Shown: positions 36,975-45,816, counted from the stretch's first letter. The stretch: DNA of 64,000 nucleotides from Burkholderiales bacterium (GCA_905339295.1 CAJPFI010000033.1:56612-120611), one strand, 5' to 3'. The notes: a model not told the origin generated them from the sequence alone. Numbers and translations: made by a program.

Positions 36975-37616
36975 TCAGCGCAGGCCGTCCCAGCGGGCAA
37001 TGTCGGCGGCCCTGAGCCCGCCGACCCGCGCGTGGACGCGCGCGCCCGTGCTCATCACCAAAACGTACACGATCTCGTCGCGCGCCGGCGCGCCGGGCAC
37101 GCGCACCTCCATCGCGTCGTAGTGGCTGCGCACGTAGCTCGCGTTGATGTGCGTGAGAGGCACGTCGAGCGCGGCGCCGGGCGGGCCGACCTTCTTGGTC
37201 GACGGCACGATCGCGAGCGCGTTCGCCGGCTGGCCGGCCTTCGCCTCGCCCTTCCCTTGCGCGTAGGCGTCGCGGTCGCCCTTCCAGCCCAGGAGCTCGC
37301 GCATCGCGTAGCCGCCGGGGACGTGCCACAGCGCGCCGTGCTCGAGTTCGCCGGCCGCGCCGACGATCGCGCCCTTGCCGTAGCTTTCGATGCGCTCGAC
37401 CGGCACGTCCATCGCGGCGCGCAGCCGATGCGCGAGTTCCACGCCCAGCGGCTGCAGCGCGTCCATCATCGGAAGGATATCGGGCTCGTAGCGGCCCGCG
37501 TACGGATTGGTCAGCACCGCGGCGATCGCGCCGCGTCGCTGCGGCACCGCGGCGGGCGGACCGAACTCGTGGTGGACGTCCTCGACCCGGGTCAGGACCC
37601 GGCGCACGTCGATCAT
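36975..37616 (-). CDS. 'Amino acid synthesis' (DUF1185, PF06684) protein, copy A
   Basis: 213 residues. Blocks matching copy B: NPYAGRYEPD, ESYGKGAIVGAAGELEH, IVPSTKKVGPPGAALDVPL and YVRSHYDAMEVRVPGAP. It has an additional ~20-residue insertion (GYAMRELLGWKGDRDAYAQG) that copy B lacks. The ATG at 37616 gives MIDVRRVLTRVED, matching copy B's opening; the open frame extends upstream but is poor coding sequence. The two copies are 33 nt apart and may form a hetero-oligomer. Function unknown. Confidence 0.8.
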   Translation of the reverse strand: MIDVRRVLTRVEDVHHEFGPPAAVPQRRGAIAAVLTNPYAGRYEPDILPMMDALQPLGVELAHRLRAAMDVPVERIESYGKGAIVGAAGELEHGALWHVPGGYAMRELLGWKGDRDAYAQGKGEAKAGQPANALAIVPSTKKVGPPGAALDVPLTHINASYVRSHYDAMEVRVPGAPARDEIVYVLVMSTGARVHARVGGLRAADIARWDGLR

Positions 37617-37689
37617 CGTGGCTTCCTCGCGGGCATCGGATGCGGCGCGCATCGGCGCCATTGTCGGCCAATGCGGACCATTCGTGGGA

Positions 37690-38613
37690 TCACGCGGCGG
37701 CGGCGCCGTGGGAAGCCTCGCACGCGTCGCGCCGCGCCGCGGGGCCCGGCAACCTCCGCGGCGCGGGGTCGCGGACGTCGGCGACCCAGCCCTGGCAGAC
37801 GAGCGTCGCCGACCATGCCCGTCCCGCCTCCACGATCGCACGCGCTCGCGCGCACCCGGAGCGCAGCGCCTCGTGAACCTGCACGGCGTCGAGCGACGGC
37901 ACGTCGACCGTCACCGGAAGGTCGCGCAGGTCGCTGTCGTCGCGCACCTCGCGGGCGGGCCGGCGCACGATGCGCGGTTCGTCGACGTCGACGGCGTTCG
38001 CGATCATCGTCGCGGCGGCGTCGGCCTCCGCCGCGGTTCGGGCGAGAACGGTCACGCTGTCAGCGATGCCGAGCGACAGGCTGCGGCCGCGCCAGCCGCT
38101 GGTCGCGACGCCACGCACCGGCATCGCCTCGTCGACGACGAACTCCGCATCGATGCCGGGATCACCCGACGCGACCGCCGGCGCGAGCCGCCCGATGTCC
38201 GCGAACAGGCCGATGCGCACCGCATGGCCCGACGCGAGATGGAGCGCGATGTCGCCGCCGTTGTTGACCCACGCCCGCGTCACGCCGTCGCGCGCGTAGC
38301 TCGCGACGAGCTCCTGCGCGACCGATCCCGCCACCGCGGCCATCGGCGTGACGAAGCGATCGCGAAACGGCCGGCATGCCTCCCACATCCGGCGCGCGAC
38401 GACGCCTTCGAGCGGACAGGTCTCCCCGACCGGTCGGCGCAGCGCCGGAAGCTCGGCCACCAGCTCGTCGAGGACGGTCGCGAACCGGCGCCACGCGTCC
38501 TCGTGCGCCGCCGCCACCGCGCGCGCGTCGCCGTCCGCGCCGATCACGATGTCGATCGGCCCGTGCTGGAAGTGCAGGCGCCCGCCGGGCAGGCGGGAGC
38601 GCGCGGCGCTCAT
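37690..38613 (-). CDS. UPF0280 (ApbE-superfamily) protein, possible flavin transferase
   Basis: 307 residues, no signal peptide. The pattern FQHGPIDIVIGADGD, VAGSVAQELVASYARDG, AWVNNGGDIALHLASG (like the AGGDI motif of ApbE) and GWRGRSLSLGIADSVTVLA marks the UPF0280 family, which falls in the ApbE-like structural superfamily. ApbE attaches FMN covalently to proteins. The gene starts 31 nt after the 6-hydroxynicotinate reductase homologue. The characterised clostridial reductase carries covalently bound flavin, so a role in flavinylating it is a reasonable inference, not shown by sequence alone. Confidence 0.75.
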   Translation of the reverse strand: MSAARSRLPGGRLHFQHGPIDIVIGADGDARAVAAAHEDAWRRFATVLDELVAELPALRRPVGETCPLEGVVARRMWEACRPFRDRFVTPMAAVAGSVAQELVASYARDGVTRAWVNNGGDIALHLASGHAVRIGLFADIGRLAPAVASGDPGIDAEFVVDEAMPVRGVATSGWRGRSLSLGIADSVTVLARTAAEADAAATMIANAVDVDEPRIVRRPAREVRDDSDLRDLPVTVDVPSLDAVQVHEALRSGCARARAIVEAGRAWSATLVCQGWVADVRDPAPRRLPGPAARRDACEASHGAAAA

Positions 38614-38644
38614 GGGCAGGTCCGCCGCGGCCGTCCGGCGACCG

Positions 38645-40234
38645 TCAGCCGAGCAGCGGTGCGCGACCGAGCGGCCACGGGTTCTCCGGCAACGTCGCGT
38701 CGATCCTGCGCCCCGTCGGCGCGCCGTCGCGGTGCCAGGCGCCGCGCGCGAGCGCGTCGTCGAGCGAGCGCACGACCTCCATGTGGCCGCCGAGCGCGCG
38801 GTAGTCGTCCAGGCGCATGCTGAACTCGATCGGCGCGACGATCGCGGGCGTCGGGACGGTGCCGAAGCTGCGATCGGGCATGCGCGCGACGTCGACCATC
38901 ACCGTGATCCCGCCGCCCGGCCACACGTAGGCCGGCGCCCCGCCGCAGGTCACGTTGACGAGCGACGCCTTGATCGAGCGCGTGAGCATCACCGGGTTCT
39001 CGGTGACGCCCGCGCGCAGGCTCCCGCCCGCGCCGCCGACGAACAGGACGGTGCACAGCGACGGCTCGCAGTTGTCGCCGATGCGGCTCACCACCCGCGC
39101 GACGGCGTCGGGCAGCGGCTCGCGCCTCGGCACGAGTGCGTCGTCGAGGACGAACCACTCGGCGTGCTCGCCGGTCGTCGACACCATCAGCAGGCGCAGT
39201 CCCGGCCATGCCGTGCCCGCATCCCACCCCTCGACGATCGACATCGGATCGAGGATGTCGGTGCCGCCCCATCCGGTGCCCGGGTTCGCGACCTGGAAGT
39301 AGCGGCCCGGCGTCGAGCGGCGGCCGCGGATCCTGACGCCCGAGGCGCGCATGTCGAGGCAGCGCCCCGCCTGGTGCTGCGACAGGACGCCGGTGATGTG
39401 GTCGTCGACGACGACGACCTCGTCGGCCAGCCCGTGGAACTGCTTCGCGAAGATGCCCACGGTGGCCGATCCGCAGCCGACGCGCATGCGCGCTTCCTCG
39501 ACCCCGTCGACCACCGGCGCGCGTCCGGCCTGGACGACCACCCGCGTGCCGCCGTCGATGTCGAGCTCGACCGCCGACTTGTTGCCGAGCGACGCCATCA
39601 TCTCGCAGGTGACGCGCCCCTCCTTCTTGCTCCCGCCGGTCAGGTGGTGCACGCCGCCCAGCGACAGCATCTGCGAGCCGTACTCGGCCGTCGTCACGTG
39701 TCCGACGACCTCGCCGTTGCAGCGCACGTTCGCCTGCTCCGGACCGAGGTAGCGGTCGGTGTCGATCTTCACCCTGAAGCTGCAGTAGCTGAAGATCCCC
39801 TCGGTGACCACCGTCACCATGTCGACACCGTCGGCCCTGGACGCGACGACGAACGGCGCGGGCTTGTAGTCGGGATAGGTCGTCGACGCGCCGACACCGG
39901 TGACGAACAGGCCCCTGTCCTCCGACGCCGCTTCCGGTCCGCCGGTGTCGCCCGACGGGCGCACCAGGAAAGGCACCACCGCGCCGTCGCCGAGCGCGGC
40001 CGCACGGTCGAGCAGCACGACCGGGTCGACCCGCACGAGCACGCCGTCGGCGTTCGCGTACCGGTCGCAGGCGCCCGACTTCCCCGTCGAGATCTGGCAC
40101 AGGACCGGGCAGGCGTTGCACTCGATCTTGCCGGCCGCCATGCGCTCGTTGCGGGGCCGCGCGCGCTCGAGGACCGGCGGACCCTGCCCGGGGTCGAGGG
40201 CAGGCAGCCCGTCGGTCCTGGTGTGTTCGGTCAT
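38645..40234 (-). CDS. hnr: 6-hydroxynicotinate reductase homologue
   Basis: 529 residues from the ATG at 40234; the open frame upstream looks non-coding. The N-terminus carries a four-cysteine cluster motif, C-x2-C-x3-C-x9-C (IECNACPVLCQISTGKSGAC), followed by a long domain including GVGASTTYPDYKPAPFVV, IDTDRYLGPEQANV, VGCGSATVGIFAKQFHG and ANPGTGWGGTDI. I recognise the family as the iron-sulfur flavoprotein that reduces 6-hydroxynicotinate to 1,4,5,6-tetrahydro-6-oxonicotinate in nicotinate-fermenting Eubacterium barkeri. It is the first gene of the minus-strand operon and is divergent from a ferredoxin gene that may supply its electrons. Homology is from memory; the enamidase gene nearby supports it. 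Confidence 0.78.
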   Translation of the reverse strand: MTEHTRTDGLPALDPGQGPPVLERARPRNERMAAGKIECNACPVLCQISTGKSGACDRYANADGVLVRVDPVVLLDRAAALGDGAVVPFLVRPSGDTGGPEAASEDRGLFVTGVGASTTYPDYKPAPFVVASRADGVDMVTVVTEGIFSYCSFRVKIDTDRYLGPEQANVRCNGEVVGHVTTAEYGSQMLSLGGVHHLTGGSKKEGRVTCEMMASLGNKSAVELDIDGGTRVVVQAGRAPVVDGVEEARMRVGCGSATVGIFAKQFHGLADEVVVVDDHITGVLSQHQAGRCLDMRASGVRIRGRRSTPGRYFQVANPGTGWGGTDILDPMSIVEGWDAGTAWPGLRLLMVSTTGEHAEWFVLDDALVPRREPLPDAVARVVSRIGDNCEPSLCTVLFVGGAGGSLRAGVTENPVMLTRSIKASLVNVTCGGAPAYVWPGGGITVMVDVARMPDRSFGTVPTPAIVAPIEFSMRLDDYRALGGHMEVVRSLDDALARGAWHRDGAPTGRRIDATLPENPWPLGRAPLLG

Positions 40235-40245
40235 GGCACCCTCGC

Positions 40246-40381
40246 TCCGTTCCCGCCGGGCCGGCGCCCCGCTTGCCAGCGCCGCGGCGCCTGCGCTAAG
40301 CTTTGATGTAGCCGACACTGAACCATTTGTGTTGCGGACGCTACATCGGCGGGAACTCTAGCGCATCCGTTCCGTTCCCGC
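40246..40381. promoter_or_regulatory. Divergent control region with nested repeats
   Basis: The region between the reductase ATG and the ferredoxin GTG is AT-richer than its surroundings. It holds an 8-bp inverted pair GATGTAGC (40305-40312) / GCTACATC (40340-40347), a second perfect pair GCGGGAAC (40349-40356) / GTTCCCGC (40374-40381), and an 11-bp direct repeat TCCGTTCCCGC (40246-40256 and 40371-40381). These are operator-like and probably control both arms of the island, perhaps through the TetR protein encoded next door. Confidence 0.6.
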
Positions 40382-40427
40382 AATCGCCGCCATCCTCCGG
40401 TCCGCGACCGCGCGCAGGAGCCGCCCC

Positions 40428-40751
40428 GTGACCCACGTCGTGACCGATTCCTGCGTTCGCTGCAAGTACACCGACTGCGTCGACGTGTGCCCGGTGGACT
40501 GCTTCCACGAGGGCCCGCTCTACCTGGTGATCGACCCGGACGAATGCATCGACTGCGCCGTGTGCATTCCCGAGTGCCCGGTCGAGGCGATCTACGCCGA
40601 CGCCGACCTGCCCGCCGCGTTCGCGCCGTTCGTCGAGCTGAACGCCGCGCGCGCGAAGGAATGGCCGGTGATCAACAAGCGCAAGGACGCGCTGCCCGAT
40701 GCCGATCGGTGGAAGGACGCGAAGAACAAGCTCGCCGGGGAGGAGCCGTGA
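40428..40751 (+). CDS. FdxA-type ferredoxin (7Fe/8Fe)
   Basis: 107 residues. The first cluster motif is [17 protein letters not shown] and the second [17 protein letters not shown], the arrangement of FdxA-like ferredoxins with one 3Fe or 4Fe cluster and one 4Fe cluster. The acidic C-terminal tail is typical. GTG start, with CAGGAG at 40415-40420 as ribosome site. Divergent from the reductase gene, so the likely role is low-potential electron supply for ring reduction. General FdxA housekeeping copies look similar; the context argues for a pathway-specific one. Confidence 0.9.
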   Translation: MTHVVTDSCVRCKYTDCVDVCPVDCFHEGPLYLVIDPDECIDCAVCIPECPVEAIYADADLPAAFAPFVELNAARAKEWPVINKRKDALPDADRWKDAKNKLAGEEP

Positions 40752-40815
40752 GGCTTCGCCCGGTCGCGCAGGCGCCGCGAGCGGTCGGGCCGGGCCGTAC
40801 CGTCCGGCGATTCCG

Positions 40816-41577
40816 ATGAGCGTCCCGTCGCCCGCGAGAACGGCCGCGGCGCGCCCGCGGCGCGCCGCGCGGCCCGGCGTGCGCGAGGCCGCGGCGCTGG
40901 CGACGCGCGAGGCCATCCTGCGCGCGGCGATCCGCGTCTTCTCCCGATACGGATTCGACGGCGGCCGCGTCGAGCGGATCTCGGCGTCCGCCGGGTCGTA
41001 CGACCGGATGATCTATTACTACTTCGGCAGCAAGGAGGGACTCTACGTCGCCGTGCTGGAGGAGCTGTACCGCCGCTTCAACGAGGCCGAGTCCAGGCTC
41101 GAGCTCGACCTCGAGCGGCCCGTCGACGCGCTGGCCGAGGTGACGCGGTTCGTCTGGAACTACTACCGCCGCCATCCCGAGTTCATCACGCTGCTCAACA
41201 CCGAGAATCTGCACCGCGGCAGGCACATCGCGAAGTCGCGACGCGCGCGCGAGTATTCGTTCCCCGCGGTGCGCGTGCTCGGCGACGTGCTCGAGCATGG
41301 CGCGCGCAAGGGGCTGTTCCGCCGCACCGCGGACGCGCGCGACGTCTACCTGATGATCGCGGCGATGGGCTATTTCTACCTGTCGAACCGCTATACGCTG
41401 TCGGCGTTCCTCGGCGAGCCGCTCGAGTCGGCCGCGGCGATGGCACACTGGGAGGCGTTCATCGTCGACGCGGTGCTGCGCGCGGTGCTGCCGCCCGATG
41501 CGCTGCCGCCGGGCACGCCGCCGGCGGCCGCCGGCAAGCGACCGCGCGGCTTGCTGCGGTCCCGGCGGGTCGCGTAG
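40816..41577 (+). CDS. TetR-family transcriptional regulator
   Basis: 253 residues. The N-terminal helix-turn-helix (TREAILRAAIRVFSRYGFDG, ISASAGSYDRMIYYYFGSKE) is preceded by an Arg/Pro-rich arm (ARPRRAARPGVREA). The C-terminal ligand domain belongs to the type with YYRRHPEFITLLNTEN. It is placed between the ferredoxin and enamidase genes, so it is the obvious candidate local regulator of the island, acting through the repeats at 40246-40381. The ligand (nicotinate or an intermediate) is inferred. Confidence 0.9.
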   Translation: MSVPSPARTAAARPRRAARPGVREAAALATREAILRAAIRVFSRYGFDGGRVERISASAGSYDRMIYYYFGSKEGLYVAVLEELYRRFNEAESRLELDLERPVDALAEVTRFVWNYYRRHPEFITLLNTENLHRGRHIAKSRRAREYSFPAVRVLGDVLEHGARKGLFRRTADARDVYLMIAAMGYFYLSNRYTLSAFLGEPLESAAAMAHWEAFIVDAVLRAVLPPDALPPGTPPAAAGKRPRGLLRSRRVA

Positions 41578-41637
41578 TCGCCACCGCATCAACCGGCGTC
41601 CGTCCGGCGGGCGCCGTGCCGGCCAAGGAGGGCAATC

Positions 41638-42837
41638 ATGGCGGATCCCGCAGCGAGCGGCACGTCGGGCAAGGTCGTCATCCGCAACATCGGACTGCTG
41701 CTGTCGGGCGACATCGACCGTCCGATCCTCGACGCCGACACGATCGTCGCGCAGGGCGGCCGCATCGTCGCCGTGGGCCGCGAGCCGGACTGCGACACGT
41801 CGCGGCCCGACCTCGTCGTCGACGCGAAGGCCACCTGCGTCGCCCCGGGGCTGATCGACAGCCACGTGCATCCGGTGTTCGGCGACTGGACGCCGCGCCA
41901 GAACCAGCTGGGCTGGATCGACTCGACGTTGAACGGCGGGGTGACGACGATGGTCTCGGCGGGCGAGGTGCACCTGCCCGGCCGTCCCAGGGACGTCGTG
42001 GGGCTGAAGGCGCTGGCGATCACCGCCCAGCGCGCGTTCGACGCGTTCCGGCCCGGCGGCGTCAAGGTGCTCGCCGGCGCGCCGGTGCTCGAGAAGGGCA
42101 TGGTCGAGGAGGATTTCGCGGACCTCGCGCGCGCCGGCGTGAAGCTCGTGGGCGAGATCGGCCTTGGATCGGTGAAGGCGGGCGACGAGGCGAAGCGGAT
42201 GGTCGCCTGGGCGCGCAAGCACGGACTCCGGAGCACGATCCACACGGGCGGGCCGTCGATCCCGGGATCCGGGCTGATCGACAAGGACGTGGTGCTCGAG
42301 GCGGACGCCGACGTCATCGGCCACATCAACGGCGGGCACACCGCGCTGCCGGTCGCGCACGTGTGCGAACTGTGCGAGCGCTCGTCGCGCGCGATCGAGA
42401 TCGTGCACAACGGCAACGAGCGCGTCGCGATCGCGGCAGCGAAGGCCGCGATCGAGCTCAAGTGCCCGCATCGCGTCATCCTCGGCACCGACGGCCCCGC
42501 GGGCTCGGGCGTGCAGCCGCTGGGCATCCTGCGGATGATCGCGATGCTGTCGAGCCTCGCCGGGATTCCCGCCGAGGCCGCGTTCTGCTTCGCGACCGGC
42601 AACACGGCGCGCATCCGCGACCTCGACTGCGGACTCGTCGAGGCCGGCCGCGCCGCCGACTTCGTGTTCATGGACCGCGCGCAGCACTCCGCCGGGCGGT
42701 CGCTGCTCGAGAGCGTCGGGCTGGGCGACCTCCCGGGCATCGGGATGGTGATGATCGACGGCGTCGTCCGTTGCGGGCGCAGCCGCAACACGCCGCCCGC
42801 CACCGAGATCCCGGTCGTCGCGAGCGCCGCCCGTTGA
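41638..42837 (+). CDS. ena: Enamidase homologue (amidohydrolase superfamily)
   Basis: 399 residues. Metal-site motifs: PGLIDSHVHPVFGDW (HxH, near residues 77-79), VGEIGLGSVKAGDEAKRM, TIHTGGPSIPGSG, VIGHINGGHTALP and GTDGPAGSGVQPLGILRM. These and the end pattern GDLPGIGMVMIDG ... SRNTPPATE are those I associate with E. barkeri enamidase, which hydrolyses 1,4,5,6-tetrahydro-6-oxonicotinate to ammonia and 2-formylglutarate. A strong ribosome site AAGGAGG (41625-41631) precedes the ATG. Its stop is 24 bp from the stop of the convergent cmk gene, so this gene marks the right edge of the island. Confidence 0.82.
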   Translation: MADPAASGTSGKVVIRNIGLLLSGDIDRPILDADTIVAQGGRIVAVGREPDCDTSRPDLVVDAKATCVAPGLIDSHVHPVFGDWTPRQNQLGWIDSTLNGGVTTMVSAGEVHLPGRPRDVVGLKALAITAQRAFDAFRPGGVKVLAGAPVLEKGMVEEDFADLARAGVKLVGEIGLGSVKAGDEAKRMVAWARKHGLRSTIHTGGPSIPGSGLIDKDVVLEADADVIGHINGGHTALPVAHVCELCERSSRAIEIVHNGNERVAIAAAKAAIELKCPHRVILGTDGPAGSGVQPLGILRMIAMLSSLAGIPAEAAFCFATGNTARIRDLDCGLVEAGRAADFVFMDRAQHSAGRSLLESVGLGDLPGIGMVMIDGVVRCGRSRNTPPATEIPVVASAAR

Positions 42838-42861
42838 CCGCCGCCGGCCGCGCGGCAGGCG

Positions 42862-43542
42862 TCACGTCCGCGCGCGTTGCGTGCGCCGGTAGCGCTCGAG
42901 CACGAAGGCAGCCGCCTGCTCGATCGTGAGTTCCGTCGTGTCGAGCGTCGCCGCATCCGCGGCCGGCAGCAGCGGCGCCACGGCGCGCTCGCGGTCGCGC
43001 GAGTCGCGCGCGCGGATCTCGTCCAGGAGCGGCGCGAAGGCCGCCCGGACGCCCCGCTCGGCGAGCTGCCGCTGGCGGCGCATCGCCCGCGCCTCCGGCG
43101 TCGCCGTCACGAACACCTTCGTTCCGGCGTCAGGAAACACGACCGTGCCCATGTCGCGACCGTCCGCGACCAGTCCGGGCGGGCGCCGGAATCCGCGCTG
43201 GCGGTCGATCAGCCCGGCCCGCACGGCGGGATGCACGGCGACGCGCGACGCGGCCTCCGACACCGCCTCGTCGCGGATCGCCGCGGTCGCATCCTCGCCA
43301 TCCAGCGTCACGCGTCCCGGCTCGAAGCGAACGTCGAGCTCGCGTGCGACGCGGCCCAGCGCATCGGCATCGTCGAGCGGGACACGCGCGCGGATCGCCT
43401 CCAGCGCGACCAGCCGGTAGAGCGCCCCGCTGTCGAGAAGGTGGAAGCCGAGCGCCTGCGCCACGCGCGCGGCGACCGTTCCCTTGCCCGACGCCGCCGG
43501 TCCGTCGATGGCGATGACCGGCACCGGACCCGCATGCGTCAT
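42862..43542 (-). CDS. cmk: Cytidylate kinase
   Basis: Phosphorylates CMP and dCMP. 226 residues. P-loop [13 protein letters not shown] (residues 12-24), [12 protein letters not shown] (128-139) and the CMK lid motif [19 protein letters not shown] (172-190). The ATG overlaps the aroA stop (ATGA), as in other Proteobacteria. It ends the gyrA-pheA-hisC-tyrA-aroA-cmk run. Normally rpsA follows; here the island intervenes and a diverged copy of this gene's 3' end remains beside rpsA. The region matching the fossil is GC-rich and has no promoter-like sequence. Confidence 0.96.
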   Translation of the reverse strand: MTHAGPVPVIAIDGPAASGKGTVAARVAQALGFHLLDSGALYRLVALEAIRARVPLDDADALGRVARELDVRFEPGRVTLDGEDATAAIRDEAVSEAASRVAVHPAVRAGLIDRQRGFRRPPGLVADGRDMGTVVFPDAGTKVFVTATPEARAMRRQRQLAERGVRAAFAPLLDEIRARDSRDRERAVAPLLPAADAATLDTTELTIEQAAAFVLERYRRTQRART

Positions 43543-44861
43543 GCGGACTTCGCCGCGCTCGCGCGCGCAAGCGTCCGGAACGCGTCGAAGTAACCGGGAA
43601 ACGTCTTGCGAACGCAGTCCGGGTCGCGAAGGGTCACGGCGGTCCCGAGCAGCGCGACGAGCGAGAAGCACATCGCCATGCGGTGGTCGTCGTAGGTGTC
43701 GATCGCGGCGTGCACGAGCTGGCGCGCCGGATGGACGGTCAGGCGGTCCGCGCCCTCCTCGACCGTCGCGCCGACCTTGCGCAGCTCGGCCGCCATCGCC
43801 GCGATGCGGTCGGTCTCCTTCACGCGCCAGCTCGCGATGCCGATGAGCGTCGTCGGCTCGCGCGCGGCGAGCGCCGTGATCGCGAGCGTCATCGCGGCGT
43901 CCGGGATCGCGGTGCAGTCGATCGTGCCGCCCGCGAGCGGCCTCCCCGCGCGCGCCTCGATCCAGTCCGCCCCGAAGCGCAGGTCGCCGCCGAGCCGCGC
44001 GAGCACGTCGGCGAAGCCGACGTCGCCCTGGATCGCGTCGCGTCCGACCCCGGTGACGCGCACCGGCCCGCCGCCCAGGACGCCGGCGGCGAGGAAGTAC
44101 GATGCCGACGACGCGTCGCCTTCCACCGCGATCGTCCCCGGGCTCGCGTAGCGCGCGCCCGCCGGAACGACGAACGTCGACGCATCGGGCGCGCCGACCG
44201 CCACGCCGAAGCGTTCCATCAGCCGTGTCGTGATCTCGACGTAGGGCCGCGAGACCAGCGGCGTGGTGAGCCGAACGCGCGTCGACTCGCGCTCCGCGCC
44301 GCGCGCCACCGGCAGCGCCATCAGCAGCGCGGACAGGAACTGGCTCGACACGTCGCCGCGGATCGGCACCGTCCCGCCGGCGCTCGCGCCGGATGCCCCG
44401 ATTGCGAGCGGCGGGTAGCCGTCGCAGCCGAGGTAGCGTATCTCCGCGCCCAGCGCGCGCAGCGCGTCGACGAGGTCGCCCACGGGCCGCTCGCGCATCC
44501 GCGCCACGCCATCGAGCCCGTAGTCGCCGCCCCGGACCGCGAGCACCGCGGTGAGCGGGCGGAACGCCGTGCCGGCATTGCCGAGCACGAGCTTCGCCGA
44601 ACGCACCGGAAACGCGCCGGACACGCCGTGCACCACGCAGCGACGCCCGGCGCGGTCGCGCTCGAGGCGCACGCCCAGGACGCGGAGCGCGTCCAGCATC
44701 CGGTCGGTGTCGTCGGCCTCGAGCACGCCATCGACCGTCGTCGTCCCGCCCGCGAGCGCCGCGATCAGCAGCACGCGGTTGCTGATGCTCTTCGACCCGG
44801 GAAGCGCCACCGTGCCTTCGGCGTGCGGCACCGGCGCGAGCGTGAGATCGGGCGAGGCCAT
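43539..44861 (-). CDS. aroA: 3-phosphoshikimate 1-carboxyvinyltransferase (EPSP synthase)
   Basis: Sixth step of the shikimate pathway. 440 residues: [19 protein letters not shown] (residues ~21-39, phosphoshikimate site), [16 protein letters not shown] (PEP site), [17 protein letters not shown], and the late [20 protein letters not shown]. The NAGTAxRP motif is of the class I (glyphosate-sensitive) type with one substitution: Phe where Met is usual. It overlaps cmk by 4 nt and lies 9 nt after tyrA. Confidence 0.96.
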   Translation of the reverse strand: MASPDLTLAPVPHAEGTVALPGSKSISNRVLLIAALAGGTTTVDGVLEADDTDRMLDALRVLGVRLERDRAGRRCVVHGVSGAFPVRSAKLVLGNAGTAFRPLTAVLAVRGGDYGLDGVARMRERPVGDLVDALRALGAEIRYLGCDGYPPLAIGASGASAGGTVPIRGDVSSQFLSALLMALPVARGAERESTRVRLTTPLVSRPYVEITTRLMERFGVAVGAPDASTFVVPAGARYASPGTIAVEGDASSASYFLAAGVLGGGPVRVTGVGRDAIQGDVGFADVLARLGGDLRFGADWIEARAGRPLAGGTIDCTAIPDAAMTLAITALAAREPTTLIGIASWRVKETDRIAAMAAELRKVGATVEEGADRLTVHPARQLVHAAIDTYDDHRMAMCFSLVALLGTAVTLRDPDCVRKTFPGYFDAFRTLARASAAKSA

Positions 44862-44870
44862 CGCCGTCGG

Positions 44871-45803
44871 TCAGCGGTCGACCGGCCTTTGCGCGAGCAC
44901 GCCGGCCTGCCAGCGCCTCCGGGCCTCGCTCGCCCGGGCGAACAGGTGCTCGAGCGCTTCGCCGTCGCCGGCCGCGATCGCGGCCGCCATCCGGTCGAGC
45001 ATCGCGCGGTACCCGGCCAGCGCGTCGAGCAGCGCGCCGCGGTTGGCGAGCGCGATGTCGCGCCACATCTCCGGCGAGCTCCCGGCGATGCGCGTGAAGT
45101 CCCGGAACCCGCTCGCGGCATGAGCGAACAGGTCGGCGGCGTCGGGGCGCGCGGCGAGCTGCGCGACCAGCGCGAACGCGAGAACGTGCGGCAAGTGCGA
45201 TACCGCCGCGAAGATGCGGTCGTGCTGCGCAGGGTCGAGCTCGATCGTGCGCGCGCCGCAGTCCTGCCACATCGAGCGCACGACGTCGACCGCGTCGCGG
45301 TCGGTCTCGGGAAGCGGCGTCAGGATCGTCGTGCGCTCGCGGAACAGCGACTCGAACGCCGCCGCCGCGCCCGAATGCTCCGTTCCGGCGACCGGATGCG
45401 CGGGCACGAAGCGCGCGACGCGCGCGCCGAATGCCGCGCGCGCGGCCGCGACGACGTCCTGCTTCGTGCTGCCCGCATCGGTGACGACGGTCGAACCGCC
45501 CGCATGCGGCGCGATCGCGGCGAGGATCGGCGCGACCTGCGCGACCGGCGTCGCGACGAGCACGACGCCGGCTTCCGCGAGCTCGGCCGTCCACCGCTCG
45601 TCGAGCGTGTAGGCGCGGTCGACGATGCCGCGCGAGACCGCCTCGTCGAGGTTCGCGCGCGTGCGGCCGACGCCGACCACCTCGCGCACCGCGCCCATGG
45701 CCCTGAGCGCGAGCGCGCACGAGCCGCCGATCAGTCCGACGCCGACGACGACCAGCCTGCCGATCGGCTGGCCGGCGACGCGTTCGGGTGAGGGGCTTCC
45801 CAC
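44871..45803 (-). CDS. tyrA: Prephenate dehydrogenase family protein
   Basis: Tyrosine branch: oxidative decarboxylation of prephenate (or arogenate). 310 residues, a stand-alone TyrA without a chorismate mutase domain. NAD(P) motif [19 protein letters not shown] (residues ~17-35), the catalytic-region histidine in [13 protein letters not shown] (near 135-147), and [13 protein letters not shown]. Lies 13 nt after hisC. Whether it prefers prephenate or arogenate, and NAD or NADP, cannot be read from the sequence. Confidence 0.94.
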   Translation of the reverse strand: MGSPSPERVAGQPIGRLVVVGVGLIGGSCALALRAMGAVREVVGVGRTRANLDEAVSRGIVDRAYTLDERWTAELAEAGVVLVATPVAQVAPILAAIAPHAGGSTVVTDAGSTKQDVVAAARAAFGARVARFVPAHPVAGTEHSGAAAAFESLFRERTTILTPLPETDRDAVDVVRSMWQDCGARTIELDPAQHDRIFAAVSHLPHVLAFALVAQLAARPDAADLFAHAASGFRDFTRIAGSSPEMWRDIALANRGALLDALAGYRAMLDRMAAAIAAGDGEALEHLFARASEARRRWQAGVLAQRPVDR

Positions 45804-45816
45804 GCGCAGCCCGCGT

